Below, in pieces: positions 58,211-64,000 of a DNA stretch of 64,000 nt (its first letter is position 1; each line of letters begins with the position of its first letter). The notes below the pieces were generated by a model. It was not told the origin of the DNA, did no database searches, and worked only from the letters and a program-made list of their open reading frames with translations. The translations under genes and the position numbers were made by a program. Where the stretch lies: IMG/VR virus record IMGVR_UViG_3300034061_006808, positions 1-64,000 of that record. One strand, given 5' to 3'. Source of the DNA: a virus.

Positions 58211-58834
58211 ATGGCAATTCCTTCGATGAATACTCGCTATTGGATCGCTGGCTCGCTCATCGCCGCGTGGCAATTGCTCGCCTCTCCACGCTTCCCGTGG
58301 ACTCAAAATGCCGTGTGGTTTGGACTGGCGTGCTTTGTCGGGACGATCCTCTGCATCGGCTGGGCAAGCTCTCGCCTGCGCTTCGGATATGATGAAAAAA
58401 ACAACAGCCGCACGGACAGGCTTGTGATGTTGGCGCTCATTGTTTACGCGCCCGTTTACTTCCTTGCACAGCATCCCATGCAAGTGATGGAGCCGCGCTA
58501 TGTGGTGCTGGAGCTTGGAGAGTGGAAGCAGAGCCGAATTTACCGCATGGGCAGCGAGCCCGGCGATATCATCGAGACCCAGCGCAAGGACGACGGCTAC
58601 CGGAAGCTTTACCATTTCACCTTCTGGCAGACGGCCAAGGCGGAGGGTTTCCAGCCTAGCGCGCGCGACATTCCTCATGGGAAAAACTTCCCGATTTGGC
58701 TGTGCGTGGTGATCGCTTTGTTTGAGCGCGCGGTTGGGAATTTCACACATTGGATTCTCATCACGGCGGGCCTTGGTTTTTTTTTTCTGTGCAAGAATTA
58801 CTACACAAAGAAAGAAAAACAGTTTTCTTTTTGA
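58211..58834 (+). CDS. Multi-pass membrane protein (possible lysogenic moron)
   Basis: 207 residues with about four hydrophobic helices: YWIAGSLIAAWQLLASP, AVWFGLACFVGTILCIGWAS, LVMLALIVYAPVYFLAQHPM and WILITAGLGFFFLC. A hydrophilic loop of about 70 residues (EPGDIIETQRKDDGYRKLYH) lies between the third and fourth. The tail is basic. Membrane proteins beside integrase are often superinfection-exclusion or lysogenic-conversion genes; that is a positional inference. Not in a recognised family. Confidence 0.7.
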   Translation: MAIPSMNTRYWIAGSLIAAWQLLASPRFPWTQNAVWFGLACFVGTILCIGWASSRLRFGYDEKNNSRTDRLVMLALIVYAPVYFLAQHPMQVMEPRYVVLELGEWKQSRIYRMGSEPGDIIETQRKDDGYRKLYHFTFWQTAKAEGFQPSARDIPHGKNFPIWLCVVIALFERAVGNFTHWILITAGLGFFFLCKNYYTKKEKQFSF

Positions 58835-59046
58835 AAATGAAAAAGACCGCAGAGCCAGTATTTATGAGGCTTGGCAGGAGAGATTGAAATCGTGACACGC
58901 GGGACACGATAAAACCGCATTCTTGCAGAGCGTCTATTTAAGCGGGTGAAAATATTTTTTGCCCCGCAGCACAAGCATTCATGGGCTTGTCAACATTTTT
59001 CTTTATGGGGTTTTCACCCCAATTGCTTTTTTTTTAGAAAATGCAG
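58835..59046 (+). other. Non-coding stretch with hairpins and a T-run
   Basis: AT-rich gap with no gene. It contains ATCGTG/CACGAT (58889-58910), ACAAGC/GCTTGT (58971-58990) and GGGGT/ACCCC (59007-59020) followed by a 9-T run at 59027-59035. The last resembles a weak rho-independent terminator closing the integrase-membrane protein unit. Confidence 0.6.
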
Positions 59047-59074
59047 TTGACCGGTGCATTGCACCTTGTATCTT
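59047..59074 (+). promoter_or_regulatory. Promoter with embedded operator, probably leaderless
   Basis: TTGACC (59047-59052) and TATCTT (59069-59074) are spaced 16 bp. Exactly between them lies GGTGCATTGCACC (59053-59065), a palindrome with 6-bp arms. The ATG at 59081 is only 7 bp after the -10, so transcription would start about at the start codon and the mRNA would be leaderless. The inverse palindrome recurs at 59434. Confidence 0.65.
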
Positions 59075-59080
59075 ACCTCC

Positions 59081-59335
59081 ATGCCTAACAGCCCCGACAT
59101 TAATAAAACCCAACTGGTCGTCCGGTTGGAGCGGGCCTTGAAACATCAGATTGAAAAAGAGGCCACGAAACAAAAAATCACCCCAACCAACTTGGTGAAT
59201 CGGATTCTCATGGAAGAACTCTCCCATGTAGAACTCACGGCGGAGGACTACAGGTCCATTGCCGATGAAATCGAAAAAACCGCAGCAAACAAAAAACAAA
59301 AAACACATGGAAAAAAACCCAACCGTCGTGGCTAG
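59081..59335 (+). CDS. Ribbon-helix-helix-like regulator
   Basis: 84 residues. TQLVVRLERALKHQIEKEAT then ITPTNLVNRILMEEL is the beta-strand/two-helix pattern of CopG/Arc-type DNA-binding proteins, followed by a basic tail (ANKKQKTHGKKPNRRG). Its start lies directly behind the operator-containing promoter, so autoregulation is likely. A second, similar gene overlaps it by 29 bp. Candidate regulator of the lysis-lysogeny module. Confidence 0.75.
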   Translation: MPNSPDINKTQLVVRLERALKHQIEKEATKQKITPTNLVNRILMEELSHVELTAEDYRSIADEIEKTAANKKQKTHGKKPNRRG

Positions 59336-59471
59336 TTTCGCTGTAGATCGACGCTTGAAAAAGCAACTTGAAAAACTCGCAACCGCCGCTGGCAGCAACC
59401 CCAGCGCTTTGTTGCGATTTTTTTTGTCAAAGAGGTGCAATGCACCCGCTGATTTCCCAACGAAGAAATGA
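59307..59471 (+). CDS. Second small ribbon-helix-helix-like protein
   Basis: 54 residues from the ATG at 59307 (upstream codons overlap the previous gene). VVASFAVDRRLKKQLEKLAT then NPSALLRFFLSKR is again strand-helix-helix. It is shorter than the first and could be its partner. It contains the second GGTGCA palindrome in its 3' end, and its stop overlaps the next gene (ATGA). Confidence 0.68.
   Translation: MEKNPTVVASFAVDRRLKKQLEKLATAAGSNPSALLRFFLSKRCNAPADFPTKK
59434..59446 (+). promoter_or_regulatory. Second GGTGCA operator
   Basis: GGTGCAATGCACC, the exact reverse complement of the operator at 59053-59065. It lies 21 bp before the ATG of the gene at 59468 and after a TTGTCA (59424-59429). 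Two copies of one palindrome in 400 bp strongly suggest one regulator. Confidence 0.6.
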
Positions 59472-59752
59472 ACACAAATCCCTCTACTTTGCCAATCCTT
59501 CAGCTTGGTCCTTATTTGCGCTTTCCTTCCCGTGGAGCCTGCCCATGGACAGGTCTTAAAAGAAGCGTGTTGGAGCGGCTTTCTGTGAAAAGCGCGCGTA
59601 ACGATTACAACCCGCCAGTTCGAAGCATAAGCCTCAAGGGAAAAGGAATGAAAAGGGCGTGCCGGGTAATCGTCACAGAGTCCCTCCTTGCTTATTTCGC
59701 GGAGTGCGAGCGCCTTCAAAACGAAGTTACCCCGGGCGGCACGGCCCAATAA
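59468..59752 (+). CDS. Excisionase/AlpA-like small DNA-binding protein
   Basis: 94 residues. The pattern LGPYLRFPSRGACPWTGLKR, SVLERLSVKS, VRSISLKGKGMKRACRVIVT and SLLAYFAE resembles HTH_17/AlpA-type proteins (LGxxxRL...SGLSRSTLxRL...PxxVRSxxLxG...RLIxxxSLxxYL). Position near integrase supports a recombination directionality factor. A hairpin follows the stop. Tentative. Confidence 0.6.
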   Translation: MNTNPSTLPILQLGPYLRFPSRGACPWTGLKRSVLERLSVKSARNDYNPPVRSISLKGKGMKRACRVIVTESLLAYFAECERLQNEVTPGGTAQ

Positions 59753-59760
59753 AAACAAGC

Positions 59761-59784
59761 GCCCGCCGCCGTGCTGCGGCGGGC
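59761..59784 (+). terminator. GC-rich hairpin
   Basis: GCCCGCCGC (59761-59769) and GCGGCGGGC (59776-59784) pair perfectly over 9 bp with loop CGTGCT. It lies right after a stop codon; no U-run. A similar hairpin stands before RecT at 60238. Confidence 0.6.
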
Positions 59785-59811
59785 ATCCACCCCAACACCA
59801 TTACCCCGTCC

Positions 59812-59919
59812 ATGACCCACGAAGACATCCTGCGGTTGCTCGGCTACACGCTCGACACCGCTACCACATTTGGCCCCGCTTTTGCGCTCGGCTTGATCGC
59901 TTGGAGGATCGCCCGATGA
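59812..59919 (+). CDS. 35-residue membrane protein
   Basis: THEDILRLLGYTLDTATTFG then PAFALGLIAWRIAR: one hydrophobic helix. Starts 28 bp after the hairpin at 59761; its stop overlaps the next ATG. Microprotein of unknown role. Confidence 0.55.
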   Translation: MTHEDILRLLGYTLDTATTFGPAFALGLIAWRIAR

Positions 59920-60047
59920 GCGACGAATTCGACACCGATCTCTCCGGCGAGATGCAGGAAGCGCGCGAACTCGACTTTCAACACGACTGCGAGATGCGCG
60001 ACATCGAGCAGGGCATTGAACCCTATTCGGAGGAGGTCGAAGAATGA
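59916..60047 (+). CDS. Acidic 43-residue protein
   Basis: SDEFDTDLSGEMQEARELDF, highly acidic. ATGA overlaps with both neighbours. Acidic microproteins of early phage regions sometimes inhibit host DNA-binding proteins, but nothing here shows that. Confidence 0.55.
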   Translation: MSDEFDTDLSGEMQEARELDFQHDCEMRDIEQGIEPYSEEVEE

Positions 60048-60223
60048 GCGCCGAATTTGCCCTTGCATTGTTCTTCCTCGCCTTCGGCTCCATGTGGGCC
60101 TGCTGGAAGCTTGGTTTTGAAAAAGGCCAAGACGACATCCTCGAACAATTCTCCGACTACTGCGACCGGCGCAACGCCGAGCGGGAGTCAACTCAAGCCT
60201 GCCGAGACAATCGGCATAACTAA
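60044..60223 (+). CDS. 59-residue membrane-anchored protein
   Basis: FALALFFLAFGSMWACWKLG is a transmembrane start, then an acidic, soluble tail (FEKGQDDILEQFSDYCDRRN). The last six codons overlap a palindromic start-associated sequence. Coupled to the previous gene. Function unknown. Confidence 0.6.
   Translation: MSAEFALALFFLAFGSMWACWKLGFEKGQDDILEQFSDYCDRRNAERESTQACRDNRHN
60200..60217 (+). promoter_or_regulatory. Start-associated sequence, copy 13
   Basis: TGCCGAGACAATCGGCAT: inner arms TGCCGA/TCGGCA are perfect. It is 61 bp before the RecT ATG, with a hairpin in between, and is the only copy on this side of the integrase module. Confidence 0.7.
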
Positions 60224-60237
60224 AACCCAAAACAAAA

Positions 60238-60261
60238 GCCCCGCCGTTGACGCGGCGGGGC
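60238..60261 (+). other. GC-rich hairpin in the RecT leader
   Basis: GCCCCGCCG (60238-60246) and CGGCGGGGC (60253-60261), 9 bp with loop TTGACG, 17 bp before the RecT start. Without a U-run it may act on translation or RNA stability. Confidence 0.55.
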
Positions 60262-60278
60262 CTCAGTAGAAACAAACG

Positions 60279-61367
60279 ATGAACACAGAAATACAAACAC
60301 AGAACGGGGCGGTTGTCAACAGCCAGCCCAAGAAAGGCCTCCGGGCACTCCTCGAAGGCGACGCCTTCAAACAGGCCATCACCTCCGCCCTGCCGAAACA
60401 TTTGCCCGCCGAGCGGTTCATCCGCGTGGCGATCACGGCGATGACCCGCACGCCGAAGCTGGCCGACTGCGACCAAGCGACATTTTTCAATGCGCTCCTC
60501 ACGCTGTCGCAATGCGGCATCGAGCCCGATGGCCGCCGCGCCTACCTCATCCCGTTTGAGAACCGCAAGCGCGGCGTGACTGAGTGCCAACTCATCATCT
60601 CCTACATGGGCTTGCTGGAACTGGCCATGCGCACGGGCGAAATTTCCAATGTCCACGCGGACAAGGTTTGCGAAAACGACTTGTTTGAATACGACCGAGG
60701 ACAGATCGGGCGGCACGCCATTGATTTCAAGCGCCCCCGTGGCAAGGCGTATGCCTACTACGCGCTCTGCCGTTTCAAGGACGGCACCGAGAAGGCCGAG
60801 GTGATGACCGTGGACGAGGTGGACGCGATCCGCAGCCGTTCCCGCGCTGGGAACTCCGGCCCTTGGGTGACGGATTTTGACGAGATGGCAAAGAAGACGG
60901 TCTTCCGCCGCCTCTCCAAGTGGCTTCCCATTTCCAGCGAATACCGCGACGCGCTCGAAAAAGACGCCGACCAACTGCCCTCGCTGGCTGGAGCCACGCA
61001 GGAAAAGCCTGCGCAGGCCAAGCCGGTTTTTTCACGCCCCGCAGCCCCCGCGCTGGAACTGGAGATGGACGACATCCCGATGGACACGCCCGCAGCCAGC
61101 GCCGTCGCAGCGCCCGCCCGTGCCACCAAACCCGCAGCCGCAGCCGAAGAGGAGTTGCCGACCTTTGAACCCGATACGCCTCAGAAGACCCTCGCCCTCG
61201 CGCTCTCCGATGCTTCGGTGAACGAAGGCGAATTCATGCGTTCGCTCAAAAAACTCGTCCCCAGCGCGAAGAAAGCCGCAACGATCAGCGAACTCACCGA
61301 CCAAGTGGCCAGCGAGGCGCTCAAGGACATCGACTTCATCATCTCCAACATCGAGGAGGCACAATAA
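60279..61367 (+). CDS. recT: RecT-like single-strand annealing protein
   Basis: 362 residues. The RecT core is plain: ALPKHLPAERFIRVAITAMT, QATFFNALLTLSQCGIEPDG, RRAYLIPF and CQLIISYMGLLELAMRTGEI, then AYYALCRFKDG and MAKKTVFRRLSKWLP. A P/A-rich linker and a short C-terminal domain follow. It anneals complementary strands with the RecE-like exonuclease encoded immediately downstream (TAATG overlap), serving replication and packaging-linked recombination. Confidence 0.92.
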   Translation: MNTEIQTQNGAVVNSQPKKGLRALLEGDAFKQAITSALPKHLPAERFIRVAITAMTRTPKLADCDQATFFNALLTLSQCGIEPDGRRAYLIPFENRKRGVTECQLIISYMGLLELAMRTGEISNVHADKVCENDLFEYDRGQIGRHAIDFKRPRGKAYAYYALCRFKDGTEKAEVMTVDEVDAIRSRSRAGNSGPWVTDFDEMAKKTVFRRLSKWLPISSEYRDALEKDADQLPSLAGATQEKPAQAKPVFSRPAAPALELEMDDIPMDTPAASAVAAPARATKPAAAAEEELPTFEPDTPQKTLALALSDASVNEGEFMRSLKKLVPSAKKAATISELTDQVASEALKDIDFIISNIEEAQ

Positions 61368-62215
61368 TGAACGACGAACTGCCACAGCCCACCGAATTCG
61401 TGCCAAACATGGAAGGCACCCTCTACAGCCTGCCGGAGGACATCTACCGGCAGGCTCCCGGAGTGAACATTTCCAGCCTCAAGGCCATGCGCCGCAGCCC
61501 CGCGCACTACTTGGCCAAAGTCATGGCCCCCCGCTCGGAGCCAACTCCCGCCTTGGTCTTCGGAACCCTCCTGCACCGCGCGTGCCTGGAGCCGCAGAAT
61601 CTTGCGGGGAGTTTTGCGGTGAAACCCGAGGACATCGACTTCCGCACCAAAGCCGGAAAGGAATGGCGCGACGCGCAAACCGTCCCGATCATTGATGCCC
61701 AGCAGGCCGTGGCATTGGAACAAGCCAGCGCCAAGGTGCTGGCCCACCCCCACGCCAGCGCGATCCTCGCCCGCGCCGACAAGGAAGTGAGCGTCTTCAA
61801 AAAACGCAGCCTCACCAGCGACCTCCTCTTGAAAGGCCGCATGGACGCCGTGGCCGTGGACGAGCAGGGACTCACCACCATTGCGGACATCAAAACCTGC
61901 GAGGACGCATCCTCAGATGCCTTCGCCCGGTCCATTGCCACCTACGGCTACGCGGAACAAGCGGCGTTCTACATGGACCTGCTTAAGGACGACCGGAATG
62001 ACAAAAAGGCCAGTTACTTTGTTTTTATCGCCGTGGAGAAATACGCGCCCTACGAGGTTGCGATCTACTGCCTCGACGAGGACAGCATCGAGCTCGGGCG
62101 CGAGCGCAACAACCGGCACCTCGACACGCTGGAGTTGTGCTTGAGGCTTAACGAATTCGTGGGCTACTCGCCCGAAATCGAAACCATCAGCCTCCCCCGC
62201 TGGGCGAAGGCTTGA
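61367..62215 (+). CDS. RecE-like 5'-3' exonuclease (PD-(D/E)XK)
   Basis: 282 residues. VNISSLKAMRRSPAHYLAKV and LVFGTLLHRACLEP are typical of the exodeoxyribonuclease VIII/DUF3799 family. The catalytic site is in LLKGRMDAVAVDEQG and TIADIKTCEDAS, with an upstream H and E. GYAEQAAFYMDLL supplies a conserved Q/Y. It resects ends for RecT. Overlaps RecT by TAATG. Confidence 0.9.
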   Translation: MNDELPQPTEFVPNMEGTLYSLPEDIYRQAPGVNISSLKAMRRSPAHYLAKVMAPRSEPTPALVFGTLLHRACLEPQNLAGSFAVKPEDIDFRTKAGKEWRDAQTVPIIDAQQAVALEQASAKVLAHPHASAILARADKEVSVFKKRSLTSDLLLKGRMDAVAVDEQGLTTIADIKTCEDASSDAFARSIATYGYAEQAAFYMDLLKDDRNDKKASYFVFIAVEKYAPYEVAIYCLDEDSIELGRERNNRHLDTLELCLRLNEFVGYSPEIETISLPRWAKA

Positions 62216-62232
62216 GAAAGGACGCCATCACC

Positions 62233-62472
62233 ATGGAAGACCCAACGCCCTACCGCTACACCCCGCGCCCGTCGAAAGCCGTGAAAAAACCACGCCAAAA
62301 AACAACCCCCGACGCTGAGGAGATGACTATGCGCGACATTTTCGCCGCATTTGCCTTGGCCGGTATTAACGCCAATCAAAAAGCTTGGGATAATCTTAGC
62401 AACGAAGACTTAGTAGATATCTCCTACACTCAGGCAGATCACATGTTGAGATTCAGAAAGGATGCCCAATGA
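62233..62472 (+). CDS. Small conserved early phage protein
   Basis: 79 residues from the ATG at 62233 (GAGAAAGGA 11 bp upstream fits a ribosome site; a TTG at 62212 overlaps the exonuclease stop). The C-terminal half, MTMRDIFAAFALAGINANQK...SYTQADHMLRFR, matches a small family common beside phage recombination genes (MTLRDYFAAxALxG...AxxMLxAR). Function unknown. Confidence 0.7.
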   Translation: MEDPTPYRYTPRPSKAVKKPRQKTTPDAEEMTMRDIFAAFALAGINANQKAWDNLSNEDLVDISYTQADHMLRFRKDAQ

Positions 62473-62786
62473 TCGCCCAACTCGACCTCTTCCAAGGCAC
62501 CGCCGCCCGCAACCGGGCGGTGGCGAAGGTGGCCAAAACCACCCCTCCCGAGTGGAGCACCGCCCTGCGCCATGTGGTGGAAACTCTCGCCCGTCGCGGC
62601 GGCGAGTTTTCCACAGACGATGTGTGGACGCGCCTGGACGGCCAGCCGCCCGAGCCCCGCGCCCTCGGAGCCACAATGATGAGCATGGCCCGCCTCGGCC
62701 TCATCCGCCGCACGGGAAAATATGTGCCCAGCGCCCGCCCCGAGTGCCACGCACGGCCCGTCGCCGTTTGGGAAGGAGTCCAATGA
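62469..62786 (+). CDS. Winged-helix-like small protein
   Basis: 105 residues. FSTDDVWTRLDGQPPEPRAL then ATMMSMARLGLIRRTGKYVP gives a winged-helix pattern (DVWxxL...PRALGAxM...GLI), often seen in phage early regions. Preceded by AGAAAGGATGCCC, a good ribosome site. ATGA overlap with both neighbours. Confidence 0.72.
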   Translation: MIAQLDLFQGTAARNRAVAKVAKTTPPEWSTALRHVVETLARRGGEFSTDDVWTRLDGQPPEPRALGATMMSMARLGLIRRTGKYVPSARPECHARPVAVWEGVQ

Positions 62787-63088
62787 CCAGCCCCCTCATC
62801 GACAAGCCCAACGAACTGGTGCGCGGCCACGGCGAGACGATCTACATCGGCAGCATCACGGCCCCAGCAGGCACGCACTTGGCGATCACCCGCTGGCGCG
62901 ACGCCCGCCACGAACTCCCCGAGGAAAGCAAAAGCGTCCTCATGGCGCTCCTCTGTGGCGAGGAGTGGACAGGCTACCTCTCCGACGACGGACTCTGGAA
63001 ATTCATCTCCGGCGACAATGTGGGCGAACCCGTCACCCACTGGATGGAATACCCCGCCCCACCCGCAACCAAGGAGACCCAGCCATGA
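62783..63088 (+). CDS. DUF551-like protein
   Basis: 101 residues ending GEPVTHWMEYPAPPATKE. The LPEESKSVLMALLCGEEWTG, YLSDDGLWKF and VTHWMEYP elements match DUF551, a small domain common in phage early genes with unknown role. ATGA overlaps at both ends. Confidence 0.72.
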   Translation: MTSPLIDKPNELVRGHGETIYIGSITAPAGTHLAITRWRDARHELPEESKSVLMALLCGEEWTGYLSDDGLWKFISGDNVGEPVTHWMEYPAPPATKETQP

Positions 63089-63237
63089 CCCTCGAATTCG
63101 CCATCGGCCTCGGCCTCCTCACCCTCACCAGCGTGTTCGTCTCCTACAGCCTCGGGCGGTGGGAAGAGCGCACACGCTGGCAAAACATGAAGCGCCGCGA
63201 CCGCGAACGCCTGATGCGAAAGGACGAATGGGAATGA
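63085..63237 (+). CDS. 50-residue membrane protein
   Basis: LEFAIGLGLLTLTSVFVSYS is a transmembrane helix, followed by a basic tail (RWEERTRWQNMKRRDRERLM). ATGA overlaps. Unknown role. Confidence 0.6.
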   Translation: MTLEFAIGLGLLTLTSVFVSYSLGRWEERTRWQNMKRRDRERLMRKDEWE

Positions 63238-63368
63238 AATCCCCCGCCCTCATCGCCGGAATCATCCTGACGCTCCTCTACCTCGGAGCCTGCGGCCTCT
63301 ACTGGCACGAAGCCGCCCAACCCAACCTCAACCTCTGCCCGCTTTGCGGGGGAGAAACCCGCCCATGA
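63234..63368 (+). CDS. 44-residue membrane protein with CxxC tail
   Basis: ALIAGIILTLLYLGACGLYW is a transmembrane helix; the tail LNLCPLCGGETRP carries CPLC. ATGA overlaps with both neighbours. Unknown role. Confidence 0.58.
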   Translation: MKSPALIAGIILTLLYLGACGLYWHEAAQPNLNLCPLCGGETRP

Positions 63369-63610
63369 AAAATTCCAAACCCAAATCCAAATCCGAAGCA
63401 CTCCAGGACCAACTCATCGAGACGCTGGAGGCATACAGAATTGCCTTGGAGGGCACCTTGAATAAAGACGAGCAAATCCGCGCCCTTGAAGCCGAACTCG
63501 ACGCCGCCCGCCAAATCTTCGCCGCGTTATCAGCATCGCGTAACATCAATATGCACGCATACGAGGAAATGGCCGTGTGGCTTCAAAAGCGCAAGGAGGA
63601 ACAACCGTGA
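63365..63610 (+). CDS. Small coiled-coil protein
   Basis: 81 residues from the ATG at 63365. SEALQDQLIETLEAYRIALE, then EQIRALEAELDAARQIFAAL is a coiled coil. The stop overlaps a GTG start (GTGA). No family recognised. Confidence 0.65.
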   Translation: MKNSKPKSKSEALQDQLIETLEAYRIALEGTLNKDEQIRALEAELDAARQIFAALSASRNINMHAYEEMAVWLQKRKEEQP

Positions 63611-64000
63611 AATGCGATGTCCTGCCAGAAAACATCCTCCGGTGCATGAGCGCCGAGGACCGCGCGACCCACGCCAAGGCGGTCGGCCACCCGAACGCCG
63701 GGAAGACCAGCGCCGAACTCCGCGAGGCGGCGATCAAGAAAGACGAGCGAACGGCCCAGAAGGAAATCGCCAACTACCTCCGCCTGCGCGGCCTGCAATT
63801 CATCAACCCGCCGATGAACAAAAAAAGCACGCTTCCCGAGGGCTGGCCGGACTTCACCCTGGCCTTTCGCGGGCATCCCGTGGCTTTTGAAGTGAAGGTC
63901 TGGGGCCAGAAACCCCGCCCAGAGCAAGTCGAACGCCACAAAAAGATGCGCGATGACGGCTGGGTGGTGCATGTGGTCAATGGCGTCGCCGATGTGGTCG
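63607..64000 (+). CDS. VRR-NUC-like nuclease, cut by the window edge
   Basis: 131 residues visible, GTG start overlapping the previous TGA; no stop before the edge. The last 60 residues, GWPDFTLAFRGHPVAFEVKV then RPEQVERHKKMRDDGWVVHV, fit the VRR-NUC/PD-(D/E)XK layout: PD...E-x-K and a conserved Q. Likely cleaves branched DNA or joins recombination with RecT/RecE. The rest lies outside the window. Confidence 0.75.
   Translation, partial: MKCDVLPENILRCMSAEDRATHAKAVGHPNAGKTSAELREAAIKKDERTAQKEIANYLRLRGLQFINPPMNKKSTLPEGWPDFTLAFRGHPVAFEVKVWGQKPRPEQVERHKKMRDDGWVVHVVNGVADVV

Noticed and set aside
1-64000. Interpretation as an integrated prophage edge
   Set aside because: Phage genes lie on both sides of the attachment core and no host-like gene block is visible in the window.

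Overview
This window reads as most of the genome of a temperate, short-tailed (podovirus-like) double-stranded DNA phage, or a contig of one. The evidence is a small and a large terminase subunit, a P22-type portal, an acidic scaffold followed by an N4-gp56-type capsid protein, tail fibres, a holin/endolysin cassette, a tyrosine integrase beside an attachment core made of the 3' end of a tRNA-Ser gene, and a RecT/RecE-like recombination module. No tape measure, sheath or tail-tube gene was found. The DNA is GC-rich with strong G/C preference at third codon positions, and genes are packed with ATGA or TGATG overlaps and mostly lack strong Shine-Dalgarno sites. The host cannot be fixed. A lipoprotein signal and a Sec-type signal peptide suggest a Gram-negative host; a Verrucomicrobiota-like host is only a guess.

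Layout. 1-7.7 kb: a partial gene, the small terminase (TerS), then a cassette of small genes (HNH protein, three HTH proteins, zinc-ribbon and DUF5872-like proteins) placed between TerS and TerL. 7.7-15.7 kb: the large terminase and four disordered, lysine/proline/serine-rich proteins, probably internal virion proteins. 15.8-37.2 kb: one uninterrupted reading frame of 7146 codons, a giant polyvalent protein with ADP-ribosyltransferase, RadC/JAMM, HExxH zincin, LPD3-like, TGT/DpdA-like and LPD38-like segments. 37.2-49 kb: portal, fibres and a lectin-like tip protein, lysis genes, a metallophosphoesterase and a small zincin. 49-56.4 kb: scaffold, major capsid protein and connector/tail proteins. 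56.3-59.8 kb: one minus-strand gene, the attachment region, integrase, a membrane protein, and a small ribbon-helix-helix regulator operon with its own operator. 59.8-64 kb: small membrane proteins, RecT, a RecE-like exonuclease, and small early genes ending in a VRR-NUC-like nuclease cut by the window edge.

The most unusual features are four. (1) The giant protein is divided into modules by nine copies of a short motif, roughly L-[FSAG]-[AV]-K, that sit at domain borders like cleavage or shuffling points. (2) A complete, canonical tRNA with anticodon CAT lies inside that reading frame, in the sense direction, and is translated as an inter-domain linker. (3) An 18-bp, partly palindromic start-associated sequence (consensus TGCCGAGACA[A/T]T-x-G-x-CAA) stands 1-61 bp before 14 gene starts, always oriented with the gene, including the only minus-strand gene. 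It is absent from the integrase/regulator module. (4) A segment near 33.0-33.3 kb looks protein-coding in a second frame inside the giant gene.

Both sides of the attachment core carry phage genes, so the window represents the attP (circular or free) arrangement rather than a prophage edge. All function calls come from reading motifs by eye; no database search was run.
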